A model generated the notes under the pieces. The model was not told the DNA's origin. It searched no databases and saw nothing but the letters and a program-made list of their open reading frames with translations. A stretch of 35,581 nucleotides of DNA from an uncultured Pseudomonadota bacterium. GTDB lineage: Bacteria; Myxococcota_A; UBA796; SXON01. Numbering within the stretch: position 1 is the first letter of the stretch; each line of letters starts with the position of its first letter. Made by a program: the position numbers and the translations under genes. The stretch lies in the NCBI GenBank assembly GCA_903900265.1, contig CAIUMM010000208.1:1-35581 (forward strand). The letters run 5' to 3'. Of this stretch, positions 23,973 through 33,983 are shown in pieces.

Positions 23973-25108
23973 TCTGTACGCCCGGCGCGACGATTGGCAT
24001 CCTGGGCGGTGGCCAGCTGGGGCGCATGCTTGGCCTCGCGGCGCGGGCGATGGGCTACGGCATCGTGGTGTGGGCCGGGCCGCAAGACGCGCCGGCGAGC
24101 GCCGTAGCCGATCGCGTGCTGAAGCAGCCCTTGGGCGATCTGAGCGGCACCATCGAGCTGTTAGCGCAATGCGATCGCATCACCTTCGAGTGGGAGAACG
24201 TCCCGGCCGAGACGGTGGAGATGCTCGCAGAGCATCGTCCGTGCCATCCCTCCGCCACGGTGCTGCGGGTCACGCAGGATCGTCTCGAAGAACGTTCATT
24301 TTTGACTCAGCTTGGAATTCCCACCGCCCCGGCGCAAGGCATCGCGAGCGCGACGGATTTGGAGCTCGCCCAGCAAAACGTAGGAATCCCCGCCCGAATC
24401 AAGACCGCACGGGGCGGCTACGACGGCGGCGGACAATGGAAGGTGCGCTCGGAGCAGGACCTCGCCGCGCTCCCGACGATGGACGGCTCCACCACGTATC
24501 GGTGGGAGAAGGAGATCGCGTTTGAACGAGAGATCTCGGTCATCCTCGCGCGGAGCACCACCGGCGAGGTTCGCGTCTTTCCAATCTTCGAAAACGAGCA
24601 TCGGGAGGGCGTGCTGCACCTGACCCGCTGCCCCGCGCGCATCACGCCCGAGGTGGAGAGGCGCGCGGTACAGATCGCACGAAGCATCGCCGAGAAGCTC
24701 GAGATCGTCGGCACGCTGACGGTAGAGTGCTTTGTGCTGGCAGACGGGGAGATCCTCGTCAACGAGCTGGCGCCCCGCGTCCACAACTCCGGGCACCTGA
24801 CCATCGAAGCGTGCGCAACCTCCCAGTTTGAACAGCACATCCGTGCGATCTGCGGGCTGCCGCTCGGGGACACCGCGCTGCGCAGCCCGGCGGCGATGGT
24901 CAACCTCTTGGGGGACCGCACCCGGCCCACGGTCACGCTCGTGGGCGCCGCCGACGCGCTCGCGATCCCCGACGCTCACCTGCACCTCTACGGGAAAAAA
25001 GAGGTGCGCGCGCGGCGCAAGCTCGGCCACGTCACCGCCCTCGCGAGCACGCTCGACGAGGCCGTCTCCCGCGCCACACGCGCCCACGCTGCGTTGAGCT
25101 TCGGTTAG
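23969..25108 (+). CDS. purK: N5-carboxyaminoimidazole ribonucleotide synthase
   Basis: The 379-residue ATP-grasp enzyme makes N5-CAIR from AIR, bicarbonate and [17 protein letters not shown] is the N-terminal Rossmann-like motif, [11 protein letters not shown] the ATP-grasp glycine loop, [16 protein letters not shown] the mid-domain block, and [12 protein letters not shown] the metal- and ATP-binding block. Length and motif order are normal. It overlaps purE by four bases and ends in a hairpin shared with the convergent gene. Confidence 0.97.
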   Translation: MICTPGATIGILGGGQLGRMLGLAARAMGYGIVVWAGPQDAPASAVADRVLKQPLGDLSGTIELLAQCDRITFEWENVPAETVEMLAEHRPCHPSATVLRVTQDRLEERSFLTQLGIPTAPAQGIASATDLELAQQNVGIPARIKTARGGYDGGGQWKVRSEQDLAALPTMDGSTTYRWEKEIAFEREISVILARSTTGEVRVFPIFENEHREGVLHLTRCPARITPEVERRAVQIARSIAEKLEIVGTLTVECFVLADGEILVNELAPRVHNSGHLTIEACATSQFEQHIRAICGLPLGDTALRSPAAMVNLLGDRTRPTVTLVGAADALAIPDAHLHLYGKKEVRARRKLGHVTALASTLDEAVSRATRAHAALSFG

Positions 25109-25116
25109 CCCGCCAA

Positions 25117-25132
25117 CGGAGCGCCTACTCCG
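25117..25132. terminator. Possible bidirectional hairpin between purK and the aldehyde dehydrogenase gene
   Basis: CGGAG (25117-25121) and CTCCG (25128-25132) flank a six-base loop in the 16-base gap and include the convergent gene's stop codon. The stem is short and no T-run follows. Confidence 0.3.
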
Positions 25133-26705
25133 CGGACAATTCGAGCGCGCCGCCTAAATCCTCGTCAAGCGTGACCGGATCGCTCGCCGGGGGAGTCTCC
25201 GACCAGCCGACGCCCGGGACGAGGTTGGCCTTGTCAAAGGGGCGGGTTTCGGTGATCCCGGCCCGCGGGTAGGTGAGCACGCGCAGCAGGTCCATGCCCG
25301 AAGTCACGCCGTTTCCGGAACGACCGAGGCCGATCGCCGGCAAGCGAAGGCTGGCGCCGATGGTCGAACGGTTGATGTTCAACGCCCCCGTGCGCACGCC
25401 CTCTTTGACCTCGCCGAGCACCGGATTGTCGAGGCGCGTGAAAACACTGGCACAAAGCCTGTACAACGCCTGGTTGTGGAGGTGCACGGCCTCCTGCCAA
25501 TCGCTGACCTTGTACAGCAGGATCGTCGGCCCGGGCGGCTCCTCGTTGAAGAAGCCGTTGCCAGAGCGCCAATCCATCTCGTAGATCGCCGGGCGCACGT
25601 AGTTGCCGCGCACGCCGACCACCTCGACGTTCTCGGCCTCGACGTGGGCCACATGCCCCTTCGCCATGACCGCGCGGCCGTACTTCTTGTACCGGGACCG
25701 ATAGTTTTCAGAGATCAGCGGACCCATGAAGGTGTCGCCCGAAAATCCGTAGCCCACCTGCAAGCGGCCGGCCCGACGCACGAGCTCGGGCACCAGCGCG
25801 CCCCAAACTCGCTCGGTGACGATCACCCGCGCGGTAGAATTGTGCCGTTGCCCGGTAGTCAGACAGGCCCCGACGAGGATCTCGTAGACCGCCCTGTCCA
25901 CCTCGGCGTCGTCCAGCACCAGCGCGATCCCCTTGCCGCCAGTCATGAAAAGCGTAGGGAGTTCGGGACGTTCGACGGTCGACCGCCGGACCTCGCGCGC
26001 GCTCTCGTAGCCGCCGACGAACACCAGTGCGTCTAAGCCAGGGTGGCTCACGAGCCGCGAGCCAACGACGCTGCCCGAGCCCTGCACGAGGTTGAACACG
26101 CCGCGCGGCAGCTTGCAGCGGTCCCACAGCTCGGCGATCGCCTGCCCGATGCCGGGGGTGAACTTGCTGGGCTTCATCACCACGCTGTTGCCGCACAGGA
26201 TCGCCGCGACCGACGTGGCCACGGCGAGCTGCACCGGCAGGTTGTACGGGCACACCAGCCCGACCACCCCGCGGGGCAGATGATCGGTCCGCGCACCCAG
26301 CTCCTCGAGCACCCGAGGCGCGATGAGCCCGAGCCCATCGTCCAGATACAGATCGATGGTGCGCAGCGCCGCCGCGACCTCCTGACGCGCCTCCCACAGC
26401 GGCTTGCCGTTCTCCCGCGTCACCAACCGCGCGAGCACCTCTTGTTGCGTATGAAGCTGCTCTCGGAAGCGCCGCACCGCCGCGGCGCGGTCCATCAGTC
26501 CCGTCCGACGCCAGCGCATCGCGCCTTTGGTCGCTGCGTCGACTGCGTCGTCCACCGAACGGGCGGAGAACGGAAAGCGCCCGAGCAAATCGGAGCGGTC
26601 CCCTGGATTCACGGCGTTGATGTAGCCGTCTACGTGCTCCGGCTTCAGAAAGGAGCCGTAGACATAGTCGCCCTTGCGGAGCAGACGATCGCGCGAGAGG
26701 TTCAC
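25125..26705 (-). CDS. AstD-like aldehyde dehydrogenase homologue lacking catalytic residues
   Basis: The 526-residue product aligns along its whole length with aldehyde dehydrogenases, best with AstD (succinylglutamate semialdehyde dehydrogenase). CPYNLPVQLA (Asn155), VVMKPSKFTP, NLVQGSG, TTGQRHNSTARVIV and EEPPGP follow in family order. Key residues differ: the nucleophilic Cys of GQRC is His288, the general base Glu of the ELGGK motif is Met254 (FMTGGK), the NAD-ribose Glu of KPSE is Lys181, and the Phe of EExFGP is Pro391. The codons were read directly (CAC, ATG). It is therefore probably not a dehydrogenase, though the frame is intact. It overlaps the rhodanese gene by four bases (ATGA at 26702-26705) and may serve as a binding or regulatory partner. 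That role is inferred. Confidence 0.85.
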   Translation of the reverse strand: MNLSRDRLLRKGDYVYGSFLKPEHVDGYINAVNPGDRSDLLGRFPFSARSVDDAVDAATKGAMRWRRTGLMDRAAAVRRFREQLHTQQEVLARLVTRENGKPLWEARQEVAAALRTIDLYLDDGLGLIAPRVLEELGARTDHLPRGVVGLVCPYNLPVQLAVATSVAAILCGNSVVMKPSKFTPGIGQAIAELWDRCKLPRGVFNLVQGSGSVVGSRLVSHPGLDALVFVGGYESAREVRRSTVERPELPTLFMTGGKGIALVLDDAEVDRAVYEILVGACLTTGQRHNSTARVIVTERVWGALVPELVRRAGRLQVGYGFSGDTFMGPLISENYRSRYKKYGRAVMAKGHVAHVEAENVEVVGVRGNYVRPAIYEMDWRSGNGFFNEEPPGPTILLYKVSDWQEAVHLHNQALYRLCASVFTRLDNPVLGEVKEGVRTGALNINRSTIGASLRLPAIGLGRSGNGVTSGMDLLRVLTYPRAGITETRPFDKANLVPGVGWSETPPASDPVTLDEDLGGALELSAE

Positions 26706-27325
26706 CCGGACCCCTTATCCGCGCCGGGCGACGCGCCTCGAGCCGCTGCAGGCCGCGCGACCGTTCCACCCACCTCCATCCACGCGGTGATTCCGCCTTC
26801 CAGCGAGGTCGCGTTGAAGAGCCCGTTCTCGCGGAGCAGGCGCGCCGCTTCAAGCGAACGCTCCCCGGTCGCGCAGTAACAGACCACCTCATCGATATTT
26901 TCGAGCTCTTTCCACCGGGCAGGCAGCTCGGCGAGCGGGATGCACAGCGCGTTGGGGAGCGTGCCGGTCAACACCTCGAACGCCTCGCGGACGTCCACCA
27001 CGGTGACGGGCTCGCCCGCGCCAATGCGCTCGCGCAGCTCCTGCGCTCCGCAAGCGATCGTCGCCAGCGCCTCGGCCAGATGCGCGTCGGAGCCATCGGC
27101 GGGCGCGAGCTCCACTCGGCTCGGTACCGGAGCGGAGATCGGCGCAGGGACGACATCCGCCGATGGGGCAGCCGCCGCGGTGCGCGCAGCCTCTCGCTCA
27201 GCGCTCACCATCCGCACCGCCGGGGCGACACGTTCGAAGTGGACTACCGGAGGCGCGGGAGGATCGGCGCTGACGCCGAAAGCACGAGACACGGCGCTGC
27301 GAGCAAAGTCACGTAGAGTAGCCAT
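26702..27325 (-). CDS. Rhodanese-like domain protein
   Basis: The 207-residue product has an Ala/Pro-rich N-terminal half (about 1-85) of low complexity and a C-terminal rhodanese domain. TVVDVREAFEV is the first conserved strand, VVCYCATGERSLEAA holds the active-site loop with Cys151, and LEGGITAW is the closing motif. The six-residue loop CATGER is typical of sulfurtransferase single-domain forms. No signal peptide is evident, so it is probably cytoplasmic, acting in persulfide transfer. Its stop overlaps the start of the aldehyde dehydrogenase homologue. It is 14 bases downstream of the class A PBP gene. Confidence 0.9.
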   Translation of the reverse strand: MATLRDFARSAVSRAFGVSADPPAPPVVHFERVAPAVRMVSAEREAARTAAAAPSADVVPAPISAPVPSRVELAPADGSDAHLAEALATIACGAQELRERIGAGEPVTVVDVREAFEVLTGTLPNALCIPLAELPARWKELENIDEVVCYCATGERSLEAARLLRENGLFNATSLEGGITAWMEVGGTVARPAAARGASPGADKGSG

Positions 27326-27339
27326 ACCGCCGGTGTATC

Positions 27340-29706
27340 CTATTCGAGCGGATCATCGCCTGCCGGCGAAGGCGGCACCGTAGCCGGCACCACAGCCCCG
27401 TCGGCCTCGAGCTTCTCCCGCGCGAGGCGCTTCCAGATCGATTCGTGCCCATGGGCGATGGGCTTGCCATCGGCGTCGAGCTCTTCGTTCTCGGGCTCGG
27501 GGGGAGGATGGGCGATCGAGCATCCGCCCTTCACATCCGTGCCGGCGATGAACGGAGCAGAGATGCCTCTACACGTCCCATTGCCTGCTTTGCCGCTCAC
27601 CGTACACACGTAGCGGTGGCTGATCTCGGGGGTGTTGGGCCACTCCGGCGATGGCCCTTCGTCTTTCGTGACCCGACGCATCCACCAGCCCCACAGCGGC
27701 GCCGCGAGGTCCGATGCAGCGACACCGAGGGGCGTAGGCACATCGTAGCCCACCCACACCGCCATCGCGTAGCGCGGGGTAGCGCCCACAAACCAGAGAT
27801 CCCGCTCCTTGTCGGTGGTGCCGGTCTTGCCCATAGCCGGCCCGGGGTAGCCCGCCTCGCCGCCCGCTCCGCGCGCCGCCCCGCCCGTGCCGGTGTCGAT
27901 GACCAGCCGCATCAGCTCGCGTGTGAGCGCCGCAGCTTCGGCAGACAACACGCGGTCTCCAGCGACGGGAGGCGCGATACGCACCTTTCCTGCTGCATCT
28001 TCGGCGTGCAGCACCGGAGTTCCGACCACCTTCAACCCGCCGTTACTGACCGTCGCCGCAAACTGGCCCATCTCGAGCGGGGTGACCTCCCCCTGCCCCA
28101 ACGCGAGGCCCATCTCCGCCGGAAACTTCGAGGTATCAAAGCCCAACTTCTGCGCGAACGCGATGAGCTTTTTCGGGGCTTCGACCGTGCCGCCCATCTC
28201 TTCAAGCAGCGAAGCCGTCGCGATGTTCTGGCTCCACGCGAGGCCCTGAGCCAAGCACGCGGTGGGGCTGTATTCGCCGCCCACGTTGCGCGGGCTCCAG
28301 TCCCCGAGCGGCGTCTTGAACACCCGCGGGCTGTTCGGCTCGGTGGACAGAGCGGTAAACCGCGGCGTCCCATCTGCGTTCTTCTCTTCGAACGCCATCG
28401 CGTAAACCAGCGGTTTGAAGCTGGACCCGGGCTGCCGCATCGCTTGCGTCGCGCGGTTGAACGTCACCGCGCTGGCGCCGCTCCCACCGTAGACGCCGCG
28501 GATCAGGCCGGTGTCGACATCGAGGAGCACGCCGGCCGACTCCAAGTGAGCGTCGGGACGCTTTTGCCCGATCAACCCCTCAAAGTACTTCATCTTCGCG
28601 GGGAACATCGACTCTGCTTCGGTCTGCGCGTGCACGTCCAACCCGACGGTGACCACCAACCCGCTGCCGTACAGCACCGCGGGGTTCACGTTCTGCTCGA
28701 GCCAGGTTCGCGCCGCCGAGAAGTAGCTGGGGAAGCGATCGGGCAAATCCTCGGGAGGGAACGTCACGATCGGCTCTTTCAGCGCGTCGACGACGTCATA
28801 GCCGAACACCTCCTGCATCGCGCGAAGCACATGGTCGCGGCGTTCGCGCGCGGCCTCGGAGTGGGTGTCCGGTGAAAACCGGCCGGGAGCCGGCAAGATC
28901 CCGACCAAGGTCGCCGCTTCCGACAGCGTCAGCTCGGACGCGTGCTTGCGGTAATAGTGCTTGGCCGCCGCCTCAAACCCGCAGATCGAGAGGTTGCCCC
29001 ATTGCCCGAGGTACGGGGCGTCCAAGTACATCTGGAGCACGCCGCGCTTGCCCAGGCGCGCGTCCAACGCCATCGCGAGCACCATCTCCCGGAGCTTGCG
29101 GGCGGCGGTCTTTTCCTTCTGCTGCGACAGGTTGCGCACCACCTGCATCGTCAGCGTGCTCGCACCCTGCGCGTACCCACCGGACTGCGCGTTCACCAGC
29201 AACGCGCGCGCCATGGCCGGCCAATTCACGCCGCCGTGGCTCATGAAGTCGCGGTCCTCACCGGCCACGATCGCGTCCAGCAGCACCTGAGGGGCCTCAT
29301 CCACCGGCAAGTGCACCCGGATCTCGGCGTCGGGACCGATCACCCAGCCCAGCTCGATGGGCTCCAAGCTGTCTCCCGATCGCGGAACTACCGTCTTGGT
29401 ACGTCGACAGTACTCACCCGGCCCCGTATCCTTACAGTCCTCGGCGTAGCCCCGCGCCACTGCCTCGGCGAGCAACGCGGCGTCCGGGTGCGACACCGGG
29501 ATCGCCGCCGTCTGCAGGCGGGCAGGAAAGCTCCAACCGGGATGACTCATCTCGTAGCGCGCGTGCGCATCGGCGAGCAACACGCCGTCCGCCGCCCATT
29601 GTTTGGCGACCATCGCGCAGGGAACGCCCGCCGCGACCAACACCACAACGCCCGTGACCACGCTCCACGTGAGGAATTTGCGAACGCGAGGAAAACGGCT
29701 GGCCAT
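27340..29706 (-). CDS. Class A penicillin-binding protein (second copy type)
   Basis: The 788-residue product has one N-terminal membrane helix (about 14-34) and an inner-membrane anchor topology. The glycosyltransferase GT51 domain shows GEDRDFMSHGGV (Glu150) and QGASTLTMQVVRN. The transpeptidase shows GSSFKP (Ser428-Lys431), SQN (493-495) and KTGTT (628-632). The C-terminal tail has a Pro/Glu-rich part and several Cys residues (YVCTVS, GTCRG, KGGCS). It differs clearly from the PBP1B-like protein at 16039-18513 in lacking the UB2H-like region. It may be PBP1A- or PBP1C-like. It precedes the rhodanese and aldehyde dehydrogenase homologue genes, which are probably cotranscribed. Confidence 0.95.
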   Translation of the reverse strand: MASRFPRVRKFLTWSVVTGVVVLVAAGVPCAMVAKQWAADGVLLADAHARYEMSHPGWSFPARLQTAAIPVSHPDAALLAEAVARGYAEDCKDTGPGEYCRRTKTVVPRSGDSLEPIELGWVIGPDAEIRVHLPVDEAPQVLLDAIVAGEDRDFMSHGGVNWPAMARALLVNAQSGGYAQGASTLTMQVVRNLSQQKEKTAARKLREMVLAMALDARLGKRGVLQMYLDAPYLGQWGNLSICGFEAAAKHYYRKHASELTLSEAATLVGILPAPGRFSPDTHSEAARERRDHVLRAMQEVFGYDVVDALKEPIVTFPPEDLPDRFPSYFSAARTWLEQNVNPAVLYGSGLVVTVGLDVHAQTEAESMFPAKMKYFEGLIGQKRPDAHLESAGVLLDVDTGLIRGVYGGSGASAVTFNRATQAMRQPGSSFKPLVYAMAFEEKNADGTPRFTALSTEPNSPRVFKTPLGDWSPRNVGGEYSPTACLAQGLAWSQNIATASLLEEMGGTVEAPKKLIAFAQKLGFDTSKFPAEMGLALGQGEVTPLEMGQFAATVSNGGLKVVGTPVLHAEDAAGKVRIAPPVAGDRVLSAEAAALTRELMRLVIDTGTGGAARGAGGEAGYPGPAMGKTGTTDKERDLWFVGATPRYAMAVWVGYDVPTPLGVAASDLAAPLWGWWMRRVTKDEGPSPEWPNTPEISHRYVCTVSGKAGNGTCRGISAPFIAGTDVKGGCSIAHPPPEPENEELDADGKPIAHGHESIWKRLAREKLEADGAVVPATVPPSPAGDDPLE

Positions 29707-29754
29707 GGCGGAAGCCGGGTATCAAGAAAGCCGTGACCGCGGTACTTTGGCGCT

Positions 29755-30585
29755 ATGCCATACAGACCCGTGCTCACGCTACCGCTGCTCACGCTACCGC
29801 TGCTCACGCTACCGCTGCTCCTCGCGGCCGGCTGCACGCCCTCCAACACCGACAGCGACAGCGCCGCCGACACAAGCGCCTGTGACTTCTCCATCGATCC
29901 CTGCGAGGCCAACGCGGCGTGGATCACCACCTGCGACGCATATCCGTCGATTCAGGGCGCGCTCGATGCGGCCGGGAACGGCACCACCGTGCACGTCTGC
30001 GCCGGAGAGCACGCGGAGTCCCTGCACCTCAGCGCCGATGACCACCCGAATCAGCACATCAACCTCAACGGAGAGGGCTCGGGCACGACAACGGTGCGCG
30101 CAGCGCCCTTCGACACCACCGCCGACGGCGCGGCCGTGCGCGAAGGCATGGTGCTCTTCAACGACGGCGTCGAGCTCGACATCGCCGGGCTGACGCTGAC
30201 CGCCGGCACCGGGTACGAGTGGAGCCCCGACACCGCCGACAGCGACAGCTTTGGAGGCGGCGCCTACCTGCTTGATGCGCGCCTCGTGATGTCCGACGTG
30301 ATCGTTGCTGGCAACGCCGCGCGCCTTGGCGGAGCCATCTACGCCGAACGCTCGGATATCAAGCTCACGAGCTCGGCAATCCAAGCCAACACCAGCGACG
30401 CGGCGGCGGTCTACCTGTCGAGCAGCGCGCTCCAGTCGGTGCACAGCGACTGGGGCGTCGGAGCGCAGGACAATTCCCCGCATGACGTCGTGATCGCCGC
30501 GGTAGACGATGGGGCCGCGATCACCGCAGACTACGAAGCCGACGCGAGCTTCACGTGCTCCGCCCAAGCCTGTACGGACGCGTAG
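29755..30585 (+). CDS. Parallel beta-helix lipoprotein with repetitive signal peptide
   Basis: The 276-residue product has a lipoprotein signal built from LTLPLLTLPLLTLPLLL and lipobox LAAGC (Cys27). A Ser/Asp/Thr-rich linker (NTDSDSAADTSACD) typical of surface lipoproteins follows. The mature part has YPSIQGALDAAGNGTTVHVCAG and then stretches such as GLTLTAGTG, LVMSDVIVAGNAARLGGAIYAE and LTSSAIQAN. This is the repeating beta-strand pattern of right-handed parallel beta-helix (pectin-lyase-like) proteins, though no pectinase active site is visible. Function is unknown; a surface or polysaccharide-related role is possible. It is divergent from the class A PBP gene, 48 bases apart. A large inverted repeat sits at its 3' end. 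Confidence 0.8.
   Translation: MPYRPVLTLPLLTLPLLTLPLLLAAGCTPSNTDSDSAADTSACDFSIDPCEANAAWITTCDAYPSIQGALDAAGNGTTVHVCAGEHAESLHLSADDHPNQHINLNGEGSGTTTVRAAPFDTTADGAAVREGMVLFNDGVELDIAGLTLTAGTGYEWSPDTADSDSFGGGAYLLDARLVMSDVIVAGNAARLGGAIYAERSDIKLTSSAIQANTSDAAAVYLSSSALQSVHSDWGVGAQDNSPHDVVIAAVDDGAAITADYEADASFTCSAQACTDA
29771..29820 (+). repeat. 15-bp tandem repeat within the lipoprotein signal-peptide codons
   Basis: The unit TGCTCACGCTACCGC is repeated three times without error (29771-29785, 29786-29800, 29801-29815), followed by a partial TGCTC. It encodes LTLPL repeats in the hydrophobic core. As a 15-base unit it is in frame, and each copy change would add or remove five core residues. Confidence 0.95.
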
Positions 30586-30626
30586 CGGGAGCGGCGACCT
30601 GCGATGCGCGACTCACTCCCGCTGCG
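30581..30626 (+). promoter_or_regulatory. Inverted repeat enclosing the ykgJ-like start codon
   Basis: AGCGGGAG (30584-30591) pairs perfectly with CTCCCGCT (30616-30623). One G-T pair and two more Watson-Crick pairs extend the stem to about 11 bases (30581-30591 with 30616-30626). The ATG at 30604 lies in the loop. It could end the lipoprotein transcript or mask translation of the next gene. Confidence 0.4.
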
Positions 30627-31110
30627 CGTGCTCAAAGCAACGGTTCGAGCGTTGTGGACGCTCGAATATGGCGTTCGGCGGACGTTCAACCGAAAGCGCT
30701 ACCGGCTAGGCGGAGACTGTGGAGGCTGCGCAAAGTGCTGCGAAAAGCCGACGATACGTGCTGGCTTTTTCACCTGGAGCGTCCCCGGAATGCGGGAGCT
30801 GTTCCTCGGTTGGCAGCGCGTCGTGAACGGCTTTGAGCTCATTGAAGTCGAAGAAGAAGAGGCGTTGTTCGTGTTCCGCTGCACGCACTTTGACTGGCGT
30901 ACGCGGAAGTGCGGGAGCTACGCATCACGCCCGTTCATGTGCAGGGATTACCCGAGGGCGCTCCTCGATCAACCCTGGCCCGTGCTGTTCGATGCCTGCG
31001 GGTTTCGACCCATCGCACGGAACGCCGAGCAGATGCGCGCCGCGCTCCGGGACCAACAGATCCCCGAGGCGGAACGCGAGAAGTTGGAGAAGAAACTGTA
31101 CCTGCGGTGA
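30604..31110 (+). CDS. YkgJ-family cysteine cluster protein (CxxCxxCC)
   Basis: The 168-residue product has the CxxCxxCC-family pattern: CGGCAKCC (Cys39, 42, 45, 46) and later FRCTHFD with Cys93, RKC (Cys103), RPFMCRDYP (Cys113) and DACGF (Cys132). These cysteines are thought to bind zinc or iron-sulfur clusters; the family is found widely and its function is poorly known. The ATG at 30604 is 18 bases after the beta-helix lipoprotein stop and lies in the loop of an inverted repeat. It is convergent with thiC, with a strong hairpin between. Confidence 0.9.
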   Translation: MRDSLPLRVLKATVRALWTLEYGVRRTFNRKRYRLGGDCGGCAKCCEKPTIRAGFFTWSVPGMRELFLGWQRVVNGFELIEVEEEEALFVFRCTHFDWRTRKCGSYASRPFMCRDYPRALLDQPWPVLFDACGFRPIARNAEQMRAALRDQQIPEAEREKLEKKLYLR

Positions 31111-31127
31111 ACGCTCGCCGCAGGTAC
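31098..31127. terminator. Bidirectional terminator hairpin between ykgJ-like gene and thiC
   Basis: GTACCTGCGG (31098-31107) and CCGCAGGTAC (31118-31127) form a perfect ten-base stem with a ten-base loop. The stem begins in the last codons of the ykgJ-like gene and ends 10 bases before the thiC stop on the other strand. It is the strongest intergenic hairpin in the window. Confidence 0.6.
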
Positions 31128-31137
31128 CGGCCCCTGC

Positions 31138-32808
<1,671 letters not shown>

Positions 32809-32863
32809 ACCGGGCGACCGCAAACCGGCCGCGATTTCACAGCAACCTGGACCACCTGCCCGA

Positions 32864-33982
32864 CTACTTGGCCGGGAGCACAACGAGAAAGGTGCGGATG
32901 TAGTCGACCAGCTCCGCGTAGTGATCCCGGCGGTACACCAAAAACCCAGGCACGAGCTCGGCGTCCAGCAGCCAGATGTAGATCGCAGGGTCCAACACCC
33001 CGGCTTCGTCCGCGCGCGCCAGAGCGTCCCAAAGCGCGCCACCCGGCTGACCTGCTGGCAAGGTACGCCACGCCTGTACGCCCGCCCGCACCGCTCCACG
33101 CTCCCGCTCCAGCGCCGCTTCCGCAGACGGTGCCCCCGAGCCCTCCGGCGTATTTTCACGGCGCGCCGCCCAATAGGCCGCCCAAACCGACGGGAGCGGC
33201 GCATCCGAGTCGGGCGCGGGCTTGGACACCGACTCGCGGGTCAGGCGCGCATCCGCGATCGCCACCGTGTCCTCGAGATAGCCCCATCCCACCTCATATT
33301 CGGGGTTGCACGCCACCGCGCCGAGGATGTCGGCGACCCCAGCGGCGGCGTCTCCGTCGCGGAGGTAGCTGTCGCCACGGAAGCGCAGCGCGCTCCAGAA
33401 GCAGGGGTCGATCTGCAGCGCGCGGTTGTATTTTTCACGGGCGATGCTGTACTCCCCCGCGTTGAACCAGCTATCTCCGTAGTATGCCCACCAGAGCGCG
33501 TTGCCGGGGCACCCGCCGACGGCGTCCTCGTACGCGGCCCGCGCCGCGACGAGGTTGTTCCGCGACAACGCGTCCTCCGCTGCGTTGAACGCCGCGGTGG
33601 AGGCGGCATCGCAGGTGAACGACGGAGCGACAAGCAGCGGAGGCTGCTCCGACCGCAGCAGATCCCGAACCAACCCGCGTTGGAACGCGCTCTGCGAATG
33701 ATCAAGCACAAACTGAAGATCAAAGTGAGCAAGCTGGATGGTAAGCTGGGCGACGTCGTCCGGCAGCTGCTCAGCGAGCCGCAGCCCCGCGCTCGCGCGG
33801 ATGAGGTGCGCATCGACGTTGGCGTCATCCAGCGTGAGCGCTCTGGCCGCGGTCTGGAAAGCGCGCACCAAATCTCCGCCGTCCAGCTGCTGCTGAGCCC
33901 GAGCGGTGATCTTTTCGGCCTTGGCCATCGGCGAGGCCGGACTCGGCGCTACCCAGAGCAACGCGCACAAGAAGGCGATCAC
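32864..33982 (-). CDS. Exported TPR protein of unknown function
   Basis: The 372-residue product begins with a signal peptide (FLCALLWVAPSPAS) with likely cleavage near PAS-PMA. TPR-like helices recur: GDLVRAFQTAARALTLDDAN near 35-55, and AARAAYEDAVGG, WFNAGEYSIAREKYNRALQIDP and LRDGDAAAGVADILGAVACNPEY between about 145 and 225. Tetratricopeptide proteins are protein-binding scaffolds, here in the periplasm. The GTG start lies one base after the TGA of the upstream GAF gene, so the two genes are coupled. A weaker C-terminal half (about 240-372) has no recognised domain. Confidence 0.75.
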   Translation of the reverse strand: MIAFLCALLWVAPSPASPMAKAEKITARAQQQLDGGDLVRAFQTAARALTLDDANVDAHLIRASAGLRLAEQLPDDVAQLTIQLAHFDLQFVLDHSQSAFQRGLVRDLLRSEQPPLLVAPSFTCDAASTAAFNAAEDALSRNNLVAARAAYEDAVGGCPGNALWWAYYGDSWFNAGEYSIAREKYNRALQIDPCFWSALRFRGDSYLRDGDAAAGVADILGAVACNPEYEVGWGYLEDTVAIADARLTRESVSKPAPDSDAPLPSVWAAYWAARRENTPEGSGAPSAEAALERERGAVRAGVQAWRTLPAGQPGGALWDALARADEAGVLDPAIYIWLLDAELVPGFLVYRRDHYAELVDYIRTFLVVLPAK

Positions 33983-33983
33983 C

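Noticed and set aside
25125..26705. Active succinylglutamate semialdehyde dehydrogenase of an arginine-degradation operon
   Set aside because: The catalytic Cys and Glu are replaced, and no other ast genes are adjacent.
30584..30623. Riboswitch for the ykgJ-like gene
   Set aside because: Only one stem is visible, and no conserved aptamer core of any known class is recognisable.
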